Source: Caecitellus pseudoparvulus (taxonomy: Eukaryota > Bigyra: Bicosoecida). Taken from it: a DNA stretch of 29,693 nt. The stretch is taken from NCBI GenBank assembly GCA_965644315.1, contig CBFFRQ010000099.1, positions 1-29,693 on the forward strand, read 5' to 3'. Below the pieces are notes generated by a model, which was given only the letters and a program-made list of their open reading frames with translations, did no database searches and had not been told where the DNA came from. A program made the translations under genes and the position numbers. Shown here piece by piece: positions 20,001-27,594 of this stretch; the stretch's first letter is position 1, and the number at the start of each line of letters is the position of its first letter.

Positions 20001-21282
20001 TTCCCGGTGGGGATGTAGTGTTCGTACAGTGAGCCTGCCAGTGCAGCATTCGCGGCAGGCTGCACAGCCCAGGAGTCCCTTGTGACGGCGTGTGTTGTGC
20101 CTGCCAGGGTGCCTGCCTTGCCCTCCATGTCCTCACACGGCTCGATGTACCTGTACAGCATGCTGCCTTGCTTCTCAGTTGCATCCTTCCTCAGTGCTGC
20201 GTCCACGGAGCCTTGCCCATCTCGCAGCGCTGACGCGACGCCCAGCTCAGCAGGGTTGTCAGGGAAGGCCACCAGCACCCCTTCTCCATGCTGGGGCGGC
20301 AGCCTAGCCCGGCTTAGCGCTGCACGGGTGGCCATGACGGTCGCCCCAGGCAGTCCCAGGGTCACAGGCTGCGCGGGGGATGCCATGAACATGCCCAGCA
20401 CTGAACCCACTGAGCCAGCCAGGGCAGCCGCGCTGGGAGGCACGATCATATCCGAGGGGGCCTCAGGGAGGCACTCAGGAGCTACGTCGTCTTTGGTGCA
20501 CTGCTGGACGAACTCGTCGCCGACAGGCGCGGCGTCCAGCAGCAGCCGACTGGCCGCAGCTGCACCGGCCCGCACCATGGCTCGGGCGGTGTCGATGGCT
20601 TGAGTGAACCAAGTGGTGCCCTGGCCGCCTGGAAGGCTTCGGCGGAAGAACCCTTCAGCCATGTCTGCGATGGCCCGTGGAGATAGCATCCACTCGCCGC
20701 TGGAGCTAGGGGGGTCCATGGCTGGGCTTGCAGCGCCTCCAGAGCCAGAGCCAGTGCCTGCGCAGAGGCAGCACCATTGCCGTGACGCTGTGGCGCGGCG
20801 AGCAAGGCGCTTTAGCACGCACATGGATCGGCAACCACAACTTCTGGCGAAGGTTTAGGCATTTCTACCACTACATGGTGTGAGGCACCCGATTCTGCGC
20901 CGCAGGGAGGCTCGGCGTGCTGGCTACGCAGCTGGGCGAAACGCCTGTTTGAGGCACCACCACGCCACGCACCTGCCGCCAGCTTCATGGCCCGCGCATG
21001 CCCACATCGGTGGTTGGAGAAGTTACTGGGATTCTTCCCTCGCCAGTGACACCCTGTTCGCAAACAGTGGTAGTGTGTCCTGGTCACGAGGTCAGCTCCA
21101 GAGGAGCGACCCTGCGAGGCACGCAACCACTCAGCCTGCTCTTGCCTCCGGCGCGCACAGTGCACGCAGTGACGGGCGTCAGACGAAGAAACTTTAATCA
21201 GGAACGGCCCTTGTTGCAAGTTCAATGGCGGAGACGGCGCTGGAAGGGCCGTGGGCGACGCCGCGAAAATGGGCTGGTCCAT
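17084..21282 (-). CDS. Transposase: C2H2 finger exon plus D-D-E catalytic exon
   Basis: Two minus-strand exons (20823-21282 and 17084-20757) join at a phase-matched intron to give about 1377 residues. Exon 1 starts MDQPIFAASP and carries a Cys pair (CVHC) and a C2H2 finger of type CX4CX12HX3H (YHCLRTGC...NHRCGH), expected to bind the element ends. In exon 2, numbered from the ATG at 20824, a Cys-rich patch lies near 408-431 (CPKAGSCDGAC). Candidate catalytic residues are D623 (ISVDWTF), D766 (VITVDN) and E1047 (GGNESLH). Between them are FP near 783 and VDPWHF at 795-800, spaced like the D...FP...C..H stretch of Mutator-type enzymes. An acidic insert with a Ser-Asp run (about 653-690), coded by a GTCGCT microsatellite, lies between the first two Asp. 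The C-terminus is basic (PPRAKRARR), a likely nuclear signal. No stop or frameshift is visible. The transposase call is firm, the family is not. Confidence 0.82.
20758..20822 (-). other. Predicted intron (65 nt) in the transposase
   Basis: The minus-strand donor is CCAT|GTGCGT at 20822 and the acceptor is TGCGCAG|GC ending at 20758. Exon 1 leaves one base (T), completed by GC to TGC, so the finger frame continues into the catalytic frame. A shorter alternative acceptor (CCACAG, 35-nt intron) is also in phase. The alternative is translation from the ATG at 20824 without the finger. Confidence 0.5.
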
Positions 21283-21405
21283 GCCAAAAACAGCGCCTGT
21301 GGGGCTAATGCCAGCCCAAACAATAAATCAAAGCCTGCAAATATCCTCTATGGGATGCCAAAATTGCGCCCTGTCAGCGAAAATACTGGAGGTGGTGCGA
21401 GAATG

Positions 21406-21434
21406 TTTTGCCCATTTCCAGTATATTGCCATGC
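21406..21434 (-). repeat. Terminal inverted repeat, right
   Basis: Reverse complement of 16420-16448 with a single mismatch. It is read through by the minus-strand WD40-like frame, which continues from the host gene into the transposon as far as a stop near 21348. Confidence 0.85.
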
Positions 21435-21436
21435 CA

Positions 21437-21447
21437 GCGGCGCCTTG
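21437..21447 (+). repeat. Target-site duplication, right copy (11 bp)
   Basis: GCGGCGCCTTG, identical to 16404-16414. Two bases (CA) separate it from the right terminal repeat, against five (CGTGT) on the left, so the exact ends of the element are uncertain by a few bases. Confidence 0.75.
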
Positions 21448-22103
21448 GACTCGACAGCGCCGTCCTGCGGTACAGACGATGAAGACTCGTGCAGGCCACT
21501 CGCACCCGAGCCCGTCAGCGTCGCAGAATGCTCCACACGGGCATCCACCGCCGAGGGCCGGTGTCCGGCGCCAAGTCCGCTCAAGTCCACCTTGGGCACC
21601 TGTGTGGAGGGATCCTCCGCGTGGCTTGCTTCGGATAAGCAGATGAAGTTGTTGTCCATGTCCAGAGTCATCAGCTTGATCTTGCGATCGGCGCCAGTGG
21701 TGATGAAGAGGAAGTAAATGGCAGCGGACTCCCTGTCCACCCGCAGAGTCGGCATGGAGTAGCTGATACACGGCTCCATCTTGTGTCGGAAGTCCTTGCT
21801 CATGGGCACGATCTGCGTGATGCTGCCCTCGTGTTGGGGTGCCATCTCAGCCATCACCCGCCAGTCCATCCACGATAACTCCGTGACATATGCAGAGCGC
21901 GGTGCGCCGAGCACGGCCAGCAGTCGCCCGTGTGATGTGCCCACCAGGATGATGTCGTTGGGGGTGGGCATGCTGGGGCGCCGCGCATTTACCACGATGG
22001 CCTCTTTCTTGCTGTGCCTTGAGCAAACCAAGCTGACAGTGACATGCACATGGTGTGCTGCGTGCAGCTTGGTATCGTGGGTCAAAAAACATGACACATA
22101 CAT
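21437..22103 (-). CDS. WD40-like beta-propeller segment (5' part of a split gene)
   Basis: A minus-strand frame from the ATG at 22103. The segment DIILVGTSHGRLLAVLG...ELSWMDWR, then SITQIVPMSKDF, then AIYFLFITTGADRKIKLMTLD has the strand pattern and Gly-Asp turns of WD40-type repeats. A disordered Ser/Gly-rich linker follows up to the transposon. This is too short for a whole propeller (two or three blades), so either upstream exons are missing or the family is unusual. Only about 217 nt separate it from the stop of the NTPase gene on the same strand, leaving little room for a promoter. A GT-AG pair at 21505/21465 could be a 41-nt intron that brings the frame into register with the SPRY frame beyond the insertion. 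I infer that both were one gene. Confidence 0.6.
21465..21505 (-). other. Possible 41-nt intron just upstream of the insertion point
   Basis: Minus strand: TCGG|GTGCGAG at 21505 and a pyrimidine-rich stretch ending TACCGCAG at 21465. Removing it changes the reading of the duplicated 11-bp site from C-AAG-GCG-CCG to CAA-GGC-GCC, the register used by the SPRY frame. Other introns of length 2 modulo 3 would do the same. Confidence 0.35.
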
Positions 22104-22320
22104 GTACCCGAGCGGGCTTTATCGCCAAGCACTTTTGCGCTGAACAGAACGCTTTTGCTGCACTAGGGAGCAGATTGGGGCTCCGGACAACACTCTGATC
22201 AGCCAGCCAAACGATGGCATCGTATCTAACCCGCGCCAGGCCAGGCTAGGTACACCTCGACGCACAATCCCGCTGCCCGACCAGCACTTCACTTGCATTA
22301 ACCGACAAGCTGCCTTCGCA
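22104..22320. other. Short intergenic spacer
   Basis: About 217 nt between the WD40-like frame and the NTPase stop, both on the minus strand. No promoter motif can be singled out. Confidence 0.4.
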
Positions 22321-24321
22321 TTACATTCGCGCTTTGCGCTTAGCCCGTGGCTTGTGTGCTACAGAGCTCCTGCGGCGCTTTGCTCGACCCAGCGATGCTG
22401 CTGCCCTGCCTGCTTTCCGTGCTCGGAGAGCACGAGCTTTTGTGGGTGGTCGTGATAGCGTACCTTGTGCTTCACAAGCCGCAGCCAACAGTCCCCCGTG
22501 CTTGGCAAGGCCATCACCATCTACGATGTGCACACCAGCAAGCTGCACGTGGTGCGCCATATCGCTTGAAGCACTTTCGGGGGTGACGGGCAGCTCTGCT
22601 TTGATGGCAGACCCTGGGTGGTCCATCTCATCAGCCGCATGGGGGTGGACCCCATGGCTCGCACAGTGACGGTACACAAGAAGGCTTCCGAGCGCAATGT
22701 TGGGGCTCAGGTCCTCTAGCCAGCCCGCGTCAACTGCGTCGCTTATCCACGCAACTGCATCGTCGTGGGCTAATGCTTCGACAGCAAACACGTTCCTGCC
22801 TGTCTCCCGAACAGTAGCCTGCAGCACATCATCAGGGGGGACAAGGCTTGCAATAAGCTTCTGCCTTGACACGGAGAAGGAAGCAGGTGCAAACGTCAGA
22901 AGTGGGTCGCTGCGCAGCCAGTCTACCGTGTCTGGATGCAGGGCTGCCAGGAATGCTTCCATCACACGAAGCTTGGTTGGACTGCTTGCCTGCTCAATTC
23001 GTTGCTCCTCACACTTTTCAAGCACTGGCCATGACGTCAAAGACGTCAAGCCCTGCCTGGCCAACGCCTGTGTCAAATCCCACACACGCTGCGGACTGTG
23101 ACCGCAGACCTTCAGGACATGCTCCAAGAATGCCTGCAGTCTACCGTGCGGGCTCATGTCGTCTGTGCCCTCTGGGCAGGACTGACACAGCTTGTCCAAC
23201 CTTTTGGCCGTGTCCACATTGGCAGGATGTGGCTGCCACGCAGCATTGCGCGTGTACAAGCAGAAGGACGGGCCCGAAGCACCACCAACATGTGACAGAA
23301 GGTATGCCATCAGTGATTCCTGCGTCCAGTGGCAGCTCTGCAACCGAATGTATGTGAGGCGGCTGCCCCAGTTACGGCGCAAGCGAGCGTGGGTGTACTC
23401 CGGCGGAAAGACATCGCGCCGGCTGCCAGACCTGAACAGCCGGTATGTGCGGGAGAACCTTGCACAAAGCACCATGCCAATGGCAGTGTTGTTCATGCGA
23501 GGCACGGCATCCAAGCCATGAAGCCATGCTCCAGCAGATTGGGCCGAGAAATGGGTGTCCATGAACAAGAACTCCACTTCGTCAATGAAGACAATCACGC
23601 CTACACCAGACATTTTCAACAGGGCGCTTGCTACGCTCATTTTGGTTTGCGTTGTGGTAAGTAGCGCAAAAGGCCCACGTGCCACTTGTGGCTCGAAGTC
23701 ACTTACCCTGTCTGGCGCAGCCTCAGCCAGCTCAGACAGCGTATCAGCGAGCCCCAAGCGCTGCTTTGCTTTGCGCAGATGCTTCACGATCATGTCCAGC
23801 AGATGTGTGTCAAAGTCGTCGCTATCTGATGCTTTGTGGGTGGACAGGTCGATGTAACAACAGACAGTAAGTTTGTCGTCCTTTGGTGAGGCCGCCGCTT
23901 GGGAAGCGTGAAGGTGGGCAGCAAAGGTTTGGAAGAGGTATGTCTTGCCGATGCCCTGCGGGCCTGACAGCACGTATGCCTCGGATACGGCTGTATCGAG
24001 GTGTAGTTCAGCCGCGAGGTAGCGCAGTAAATCTAGCTCGGGAAGCAGGTGTGGCAGGGGGAGCACCACTGGAAGATGAGGGTTATCCACCAGCCCACGC
24101 CATGAGACCAGCTGTTCCTCCTCGTACCACCTCGCACCTGACAGGTACAGGCGCTCGAAGAGCCCAACTGGGGCCTTTGCATCGTATTGGTAGCGAGGTC
24201 CTGAAACGCCTGGAAAACTGGTGTTGACAAAGTCACTAGCCTCCTTGTCTCCGCCAGCAATTCCGCTGTTGCATCCTGCAGCAGCGAACTCAATCACTGC
24301 GGATGAGAGAGCGGCTCCCAT
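22321..24321 (-). CDS. P-loop NTPase with basic C-terminal tail, family not assigned
   Basis: The minus-strand frame is open from 24531. I prefer the Met at 24321 because its context (GGGATGG) is good and the 70 residues before it look like untranslated sequence. That gives 666 residues starting MGAALSSAV. Numbered from 24531, Walker A is GPQGIGKT (190-197) and Walker B is VIVFIDEVEF (312-321), with D317/E318 for Mg and water activation. The nucleotide-binding core is thus about 180-430, followed by a helical region (LQAFLEHVLKVCGHSPQRVWDLTQALARQGL) recalling the lid of AAA+/STAND ATPases. The last 45 residues are very basic (GRAKRRRSSVAHKPRAKRKAR), a likely nuclear signal or DNA contact. It may be an AAA+ or STAND protein, possibly linked to mobile DNA, but I see no integrase or nuclease domain. 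It is intronless and 240 nt from a hAT element. Confidence 0.72.
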   Translation of the reverse strand: MGAALSSAVIEFAAAGCNSGIAGGDKEASDFVNTSFPGVSGPRYQYDAKAPVGLFERLYLSGARWYEEEQLVSWRGLVDNPHLPVVLPLPHLLPELDLLRYLAAELHLDTAVSEAYVLSGPQGIGKTYLFQTFAAHLHASQAAASPKDDKLTVCCYIDLSTHKASDSDDFDTHLLDMIVKHLRKAKQRLGLADTLSELAEAAPDRVSDFEPQVARGPFALLTTTQTKMSVASALLKMSGVGVIVFIDEVEFLFMDTHFSAQSAGAWLHGLDAVPRMNNTAIGMVLCARFSRTYRLFRSGSRRDVFPPEYTHARLRRNWGSRLTYIRLQSCHWTQESLMAYLLSHVGGASGPSFCLYTRNAAWQPHPANVDTAKRLDKLCQSCPEGTDDMSPHGRLQAFLEHVLKVCGHSPQRVWDLTQALARQGLTSLTSWPVLEKCEEQRIEQASSPTKLRVMEAFLAALHPDTVDWLRSDPLLTFAPASFSVSRQKLIASLVPPDDVLQATVRETGRNVFAVEALAHDDAVAWISDAVDAGWLEDLSPNIALGSLLVYRHCASHGVHPHAADEMDHPGSAIKAELPVTPESASSDMAHHVQLAGVHIVDGDGLAKHGGLLAAACEAQGTLSRPPTKARALRARKAGRAAASLGRAKRRRSSVAHKPRAKRKARM

Positions 24322-24560
24322 CCCTTCACCGGTATGTTCAGTTTCTTTTTGAGTCGTACGGGTCCGTGAACACTGGCGCGGCTGTTGTGCGGCACAGCGC
24401 CAGTGTGAAGCAGGTAAATATGACGAATATGCCTCGAAACGCAAGGAGCTCAGGTGCCCACCTGATCCACAGGAAGGGTCCAAATAGGTGGGTGATACGC
24501 CAAGCGGTGAGTAAACCAAAACTTTCGCCAACAGCGCTTGAGGATCTTCGGAATGTGAGG

Positions 24561-24584
24561 ATCAGGGATCTCAGGGGTGTCCGG
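24561..24584 (+). repeat. Left terminal inverted repeat of the hAT element
   Basis: Starts ATCAGGGATCT and continues CAGGGGTGTCCGG; perfect reverse complement of 26654-26677 over 24 bp, with pairing lost on both sides. Confidence 0.9.
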
Positions 24585-24631
24585 CTCCGCCACCCCCCGG
24601 GTGTCCGGCTGAGGGGGACTTGGGCATCCTG

Positions 24632-24651
24632 CCGGACACCCGGGTGTCCGG
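24632..24651. repeat. Perfect 20-bp palindrome in the hAT left end, with adjacent hairpin
   Basis: CCGGACACCCGGGTGTCCGG is its own reverse complement and is built from two opposed copies of the subterminal word. It is followed at 24654-24670 by ACTGGCC-TTC-GGCCAGT, a 7-bp hairpin. These may be transposase binding sites. Confidence 0.7.
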
Positions 24652-24699
24652 GAACTGGCCTTCGGCCAGTCCCCGTACCCCCCCCCCTCAAACACCTCA

Positions 24700-25010
24700 A
24701 TAAACGATACCCTGTACTCCATAGCATCGCTTTCTGGGTAGAATATTTCTTCTTGTGCCATCCTCTGTGAATCTGTGTACCTCTGAAAGTGCTTCACGTT
24801 GAAAACCAAATCCACGGTAGAGCGCACAAGCAACTTTGTGATCATCTTTGACCACATGTAAAGATATTGCTTCAGTTTTGCATCTGGGCAAGCAATCTTG
24901 TCCTACTCAACACGGTACCAAGCCCAAATAGTGCAAAATGTGCGCGATGTTGCTTGTACGGCGCTGTTTCGGTTGGCGTGGTGATCTGTGGTCTGTGTGG
25001 TGTCGCTTGC
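24700..25010 (-). pseudogene. GNAT N-acetyltransferase-like fragment, frameshifted
   Basis: The minus strand reads ISLHVVKDDHKVACALYRGFGFQRE, the acetyl-CoA binding core of GNAT enzymes (LHV...N..A..LY...GF). In another frame it reads IFYPESDAMEYRVSF, like the family's end (YY...DA..M). A remnant GLGTVL upstream may be the R/Q-X-X-G-X-G/A loop. At least one frameshift separates the pieces, so it is broken. It is AT-richer than the surroundings and lies inside the hAT element, so it may be a captured host gene. I would not exclude chance for the upstream piece. Confidence 0.5.
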
Positions 25011-25400
25011 CTGGATGCCCAGATCTTTGCGTGGACAATCCTGTACAAGGAGCGAAAGCTATGAGGGGTGAAAGAAGAATGCAGACACACTTTGCGGTGA
25101 AACCTTGCCCAAATCGCGCAAAAGGGAAGGAGTATCACGCAGGCGGAGGCGCCCTCATTGACCTCCCGGATCCACCCGCCTGGACCATCCTTGAAACTTG
25201 CCTCCGCAAGCAGTGTCTCGGGCCCGAAAGAAAGCCCGTCAAGAACAGTGCCTCAAAGTTGCCTCTGCATTGGAAAGCTCACTTCAACACCCGATCAGCT
25301 TCCCCACACGTCAAGAAGCGGCCCCTGCTTCCCTTCAGCGGACCTCGGCGCCTACTTCGGACCGCTGGGAGGCGCTCCTCCCGCTCGTACCCTTTTCTTG

Positions 25401-26392
25401 TCACCAACAGCCCGGCGCAAAGGAGCAGCTGAAGCCCCAACAAGTGATCATGCACGTGCAGCAGGAGCAACTCGAGAGGAAACAAGCCGCCCAGCAAGCC
25501 CATCCTGGCTCTTGCCGAGTGTCTGGCCCTGCTCCTGACGCCCAGGGTCGACTGAAGAGTTGCACACTTTGAAGCGTGGGTTCAGCCAGTCCTTGATATG
25601 CCGAGCAACAAACTACTGATTGGAAAGCAGCAGGAGTTGGCTGCCAAGCAGTTGTGTGTGCCCTGGTCCTCTTTCCACTGGCACACCAGTCGGTCAGCAA
25701 GGAGAAGAAGCGCTCAGCGCCTGCACTTGTGACTGGTGTTGAGAACACTGCCTGCGCTACACGAGAATGGAGGGGCCAAACAGCTGTCTCCCTCTCCACC
25801 ATGCTTCCAGATCCTTGCAGGGTGCGGCTTGCTATTTGCCGTCGCTGCCGAACTCATTGCGAGCAAGCTGTCGTTGACTCCCACAGAACGCAATAAAGTC
25901 ACGCCACTCATCCTCGAATTGGAAAGCAGTCCCTGCGTTGCCGTCCAACAGGTGTAGCAGCTCTGTTTCACCGTTAATCTGCCCTCAGCAAAGGATCATG
26001 ACCAAACCACGGACTACAGCAGACTCGGGGAGCTCTCCAGGCTCTGCGTGCGTGCAGTACTTGGGGATTGACTTGTTGAAGTGTGCCAACCGATGACCAG
26101 CGTCTGGAAGAGGGCGTAGCAGGCCCATGAGGTTCCACCTGGCGGCAATGACCACGCCCCACTCCTTGAGCCTCATCCAGCCCCAATCCGCAGCCTGGAG
26201 GCACAGCGCAGCGACGGTGGCTTGAGCGCGCTGTAGAGAAGGCATGTCTCCTCTCCCAGGATCCGGGGCACACTGAAGTCTCTCACCGATGTCAGTGAGG
26301 CGCACTGCTCTGCTGCACGCCCTCTGCCATGATGATGCAGGGACAGCAGTGAAACGTGACCGAAACTCCCAATCACTGCACCTCCGTTGCAC
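25401..26392 (-). pseudogene. hAT transposase remnant with C-terminal dimerisation motif
   Basis: At 25701-25751 the minus strand encodes VFSTPVTSAGAERFFS, a good match to the hAT C-terminal signature (SA..ER.FS), with CASGKRTRAH after it where the R.R motif is expected. Just upstream, in a shifted frame, is DLEAWWRG, the WW motif that precedes it in hAT proteins. Further pieces run up to 26392 (for example FCGSQRQLARNEF and a Trp-rich block near 26150), with stops between them. Frameshifts and stops make it non-functional. Confidence 0.78.
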
Positions 26393-26444
26393 ACGAATCT
26401 GGTCTTGCTCAGGAACCTAGAGGCGTGTATATCAAGCCCCTAAA

Positions 26445-26468
26445 ACCAAATCATTGATGTGATTTGGT
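26445..26468. repeat. Hairpin, 9-bp perfect stem
   Basis: ACCAAATCA at 26445-26453 pairs with TGATTTGGT at 26460-26468 around a 6-nt loop. It lies in the 5' part of the hAT element relative to its transposase; the function is unknown. Confidence 0.5.
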
Positions 26469-26653
26469 GTATTGACGGCAAAGTGGGACTTGACCCTGCT
26501 TGGGAACCAGAGCTGGCAAACAGGCGGAGGAGGCTGAGCGTCTCCCAGCGCCTTGGACACGGGCGGCGAAGGGGGGGGGGGTCCACAAGGGGGGCACCCC
26601 TCCTCAGGTTGGGGTGTCCGGCATCTTAGCAAAAAAGGTGCGGAAATAGCTTC

Positions 26654-26677
26654 CCGGACACCCCTGAGATCCCTGAT
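26654..26677 (-). repeat. Right terminal inverted repeat of the hAT element
   Basis: CCGGACACCCCTG followed by AGATCCCTGAT; perfect reverse complement of 24561-24584. Confidence 0.9.
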
Positions 26678-26905
26678 TGCACAGCACCTCCTCATTGTGG
26701 AAATCGGCTCGCCTGGTGACAAATCACAGGGGCCCCTGGAGTTCAAACCAACCCTGATCCACCAACCCGTGTCGCACCCACTGCTCAACCAGCTTGGTTG
26801 GGAACTTTTTACTGGCACCACCAGCCAGTGGGACCTACTTCAGGGTCTCACCCAAGCACTTGCTTCGCAAAATCCGCACCTGCTTGCCTCTGTTTTGCTC
26901 TCCCC

Positions 26906-27307
26906 ATGCCTCCTGTTCACACCTTGGCACTCTCCCTGCTTACCATGGCGCTCGTATCTCAAGTTGATGCTACTGCAGCTTCTACTTCGCCGCTGCCCAC
27001 CCTTGAGGTCGTGAAACTGGCAACAAAGGCAGAGTACACGCCCGAGCAAGTGGTCGAGGCTGCTGGGAACGTGACAAAGGTGGTGCAGGGGTATCCCGGC
27101 TTCATCTCTCGCTCTTTTTCACAGCAAGTCAACGATGATGGAGTGAAGTCACCGACGCCGTGGATTGACATCGTTCACTGGACCAACATCACCGCAGCAG
27201 TCAACGCTGCCAAGCAGATCATTTCCACACCTGAAATGAAGGCTTTCGCTGCAACGATGGAGAGCTTCGACTTGCAGCACTACGAGGCCCAGTTTGCTAC
27301 ATCCTGA
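26906..27307 (+). CDS. Small ABM-like (dimeric ferredoxin fold) protein, possibly secreted
   Basis: 133 residues from the ATG at 26906. After a leader, LEVVKLATKAEYTPEQVVEAAGNVTKVVQGYPGF... and WIDIVHWTNITAAVNAAKQIISTPEMKAF form the pattern of antibiotic-biosynthesis-monooxygenase-like and related small dimeric domains: a strand, a helix, a PGF turn, a strand ending in D-I-V-x-W, then an A..A helix. Members range from heme or quinol oxidases to proteins without known activity, so the substrate is unknown. The first 22 residues (MPPVHTLALSLLTMALVSQVDA) read like a signal peptide with a small-residue cleavage site. Alternatively, the inner ATG at 26945 in ACCATGG context gives a cytosolic 120-residue form. 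It is a single exon with no frame problem, just outside the hAT element. Confidence 0.68.
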   Translation: MPPVHTLALSLLTMALVSQVDATAASTSPLPTLEVVKLATKAEYTPEQVVEAAGNVTKVVQGYPGFISRSFSQQVNDDGVKSPTPWIDIVHWTNITAAVNAAKQIISTPEMKAFAATMESFDLQHYEAQFATS

Positions 27308-27594
27308 CCCTTGTACGTCTGAGACAGGCCTACGTCAATGCACGCTGATTCGTGACGCAGAGTCGCCTGGAATCCCGCTCAAAGCACACGGCGCCCTTGC
27401 CTCAACAAAGCTTGGTCGCTCGGGGCAGAGAAGGGCTCACAAGCCACCATCCACAGTGATCACTTAGTTCCCCCCAGAGCACGCCACCCCCCACACGAAG
27501 ACGCAACACTCAAACTCGGGGTGTGTCAGCGTAATTCGGGCAAGCTCATGCCCTTCAGAAGCTCGCAGACCGAGCATTTGCAGCATTGCTCCGG
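27308..27594. other. Convergent intergenic spacer
   Basis: Lies between the stop of the ABM-like gene (plus strand) and the stop of the ankyrin gene (minus strand) and should hold both 3' ends. No gene or repeat is seen. Confidence 0.5.

Larger units (their letters stand above)
16415..21436 (-). mobile_element. DNA transposon, about 5.0 kb, apparently complete, D-D-E transposase
   Basis: The boundaries come from an 11-bp direct repeat (16404-16414 and 21437-21447) that encloses 29-bp inverted repeats (16420-16448 and 21406-21434, 28 of 29 matching). Inside is one minus-strand transposase gene (17084-21282). The non-coding parts are about 630 nt (left) and 120 nt (right). The right end also holds an inner inverted copy of the end motif (21380-21390 against 21417-21427), which can form a hairpin. 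Intact coding sequence, near-identical ends and a perfect direct repeat suggest recent, possibly autonomous insertion. The superfamily is not certain: duplication length and the FP...D..H spacing recall Mutator-like elements. A decayed relative lies at 8404-8858. Confidence 0.82.
24561..26677 (-). mobile_element. Decayed hAT-type DNA transposon (2117 bp)
   Basis: It is bounded by perfect 24-bp inverted repeats that include CAGGGGTGTCCGG, close to the CAGGG(G) ends usual in hAT elements. The same GGTGTCCGG word recurs as subterminal repeats on both sides, and mirrored homopolymer runs (C10 at 24678-24687, G11 at 26571-26581) lie near each end. The interior has a broken minus-strand hAT transposase and a broken GNAT-like fragment. 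No 8-bp direct repeat is found outside the 24-bp repeats, so the insertion is old or the ends have been rearranged. Confidence 0.78.
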
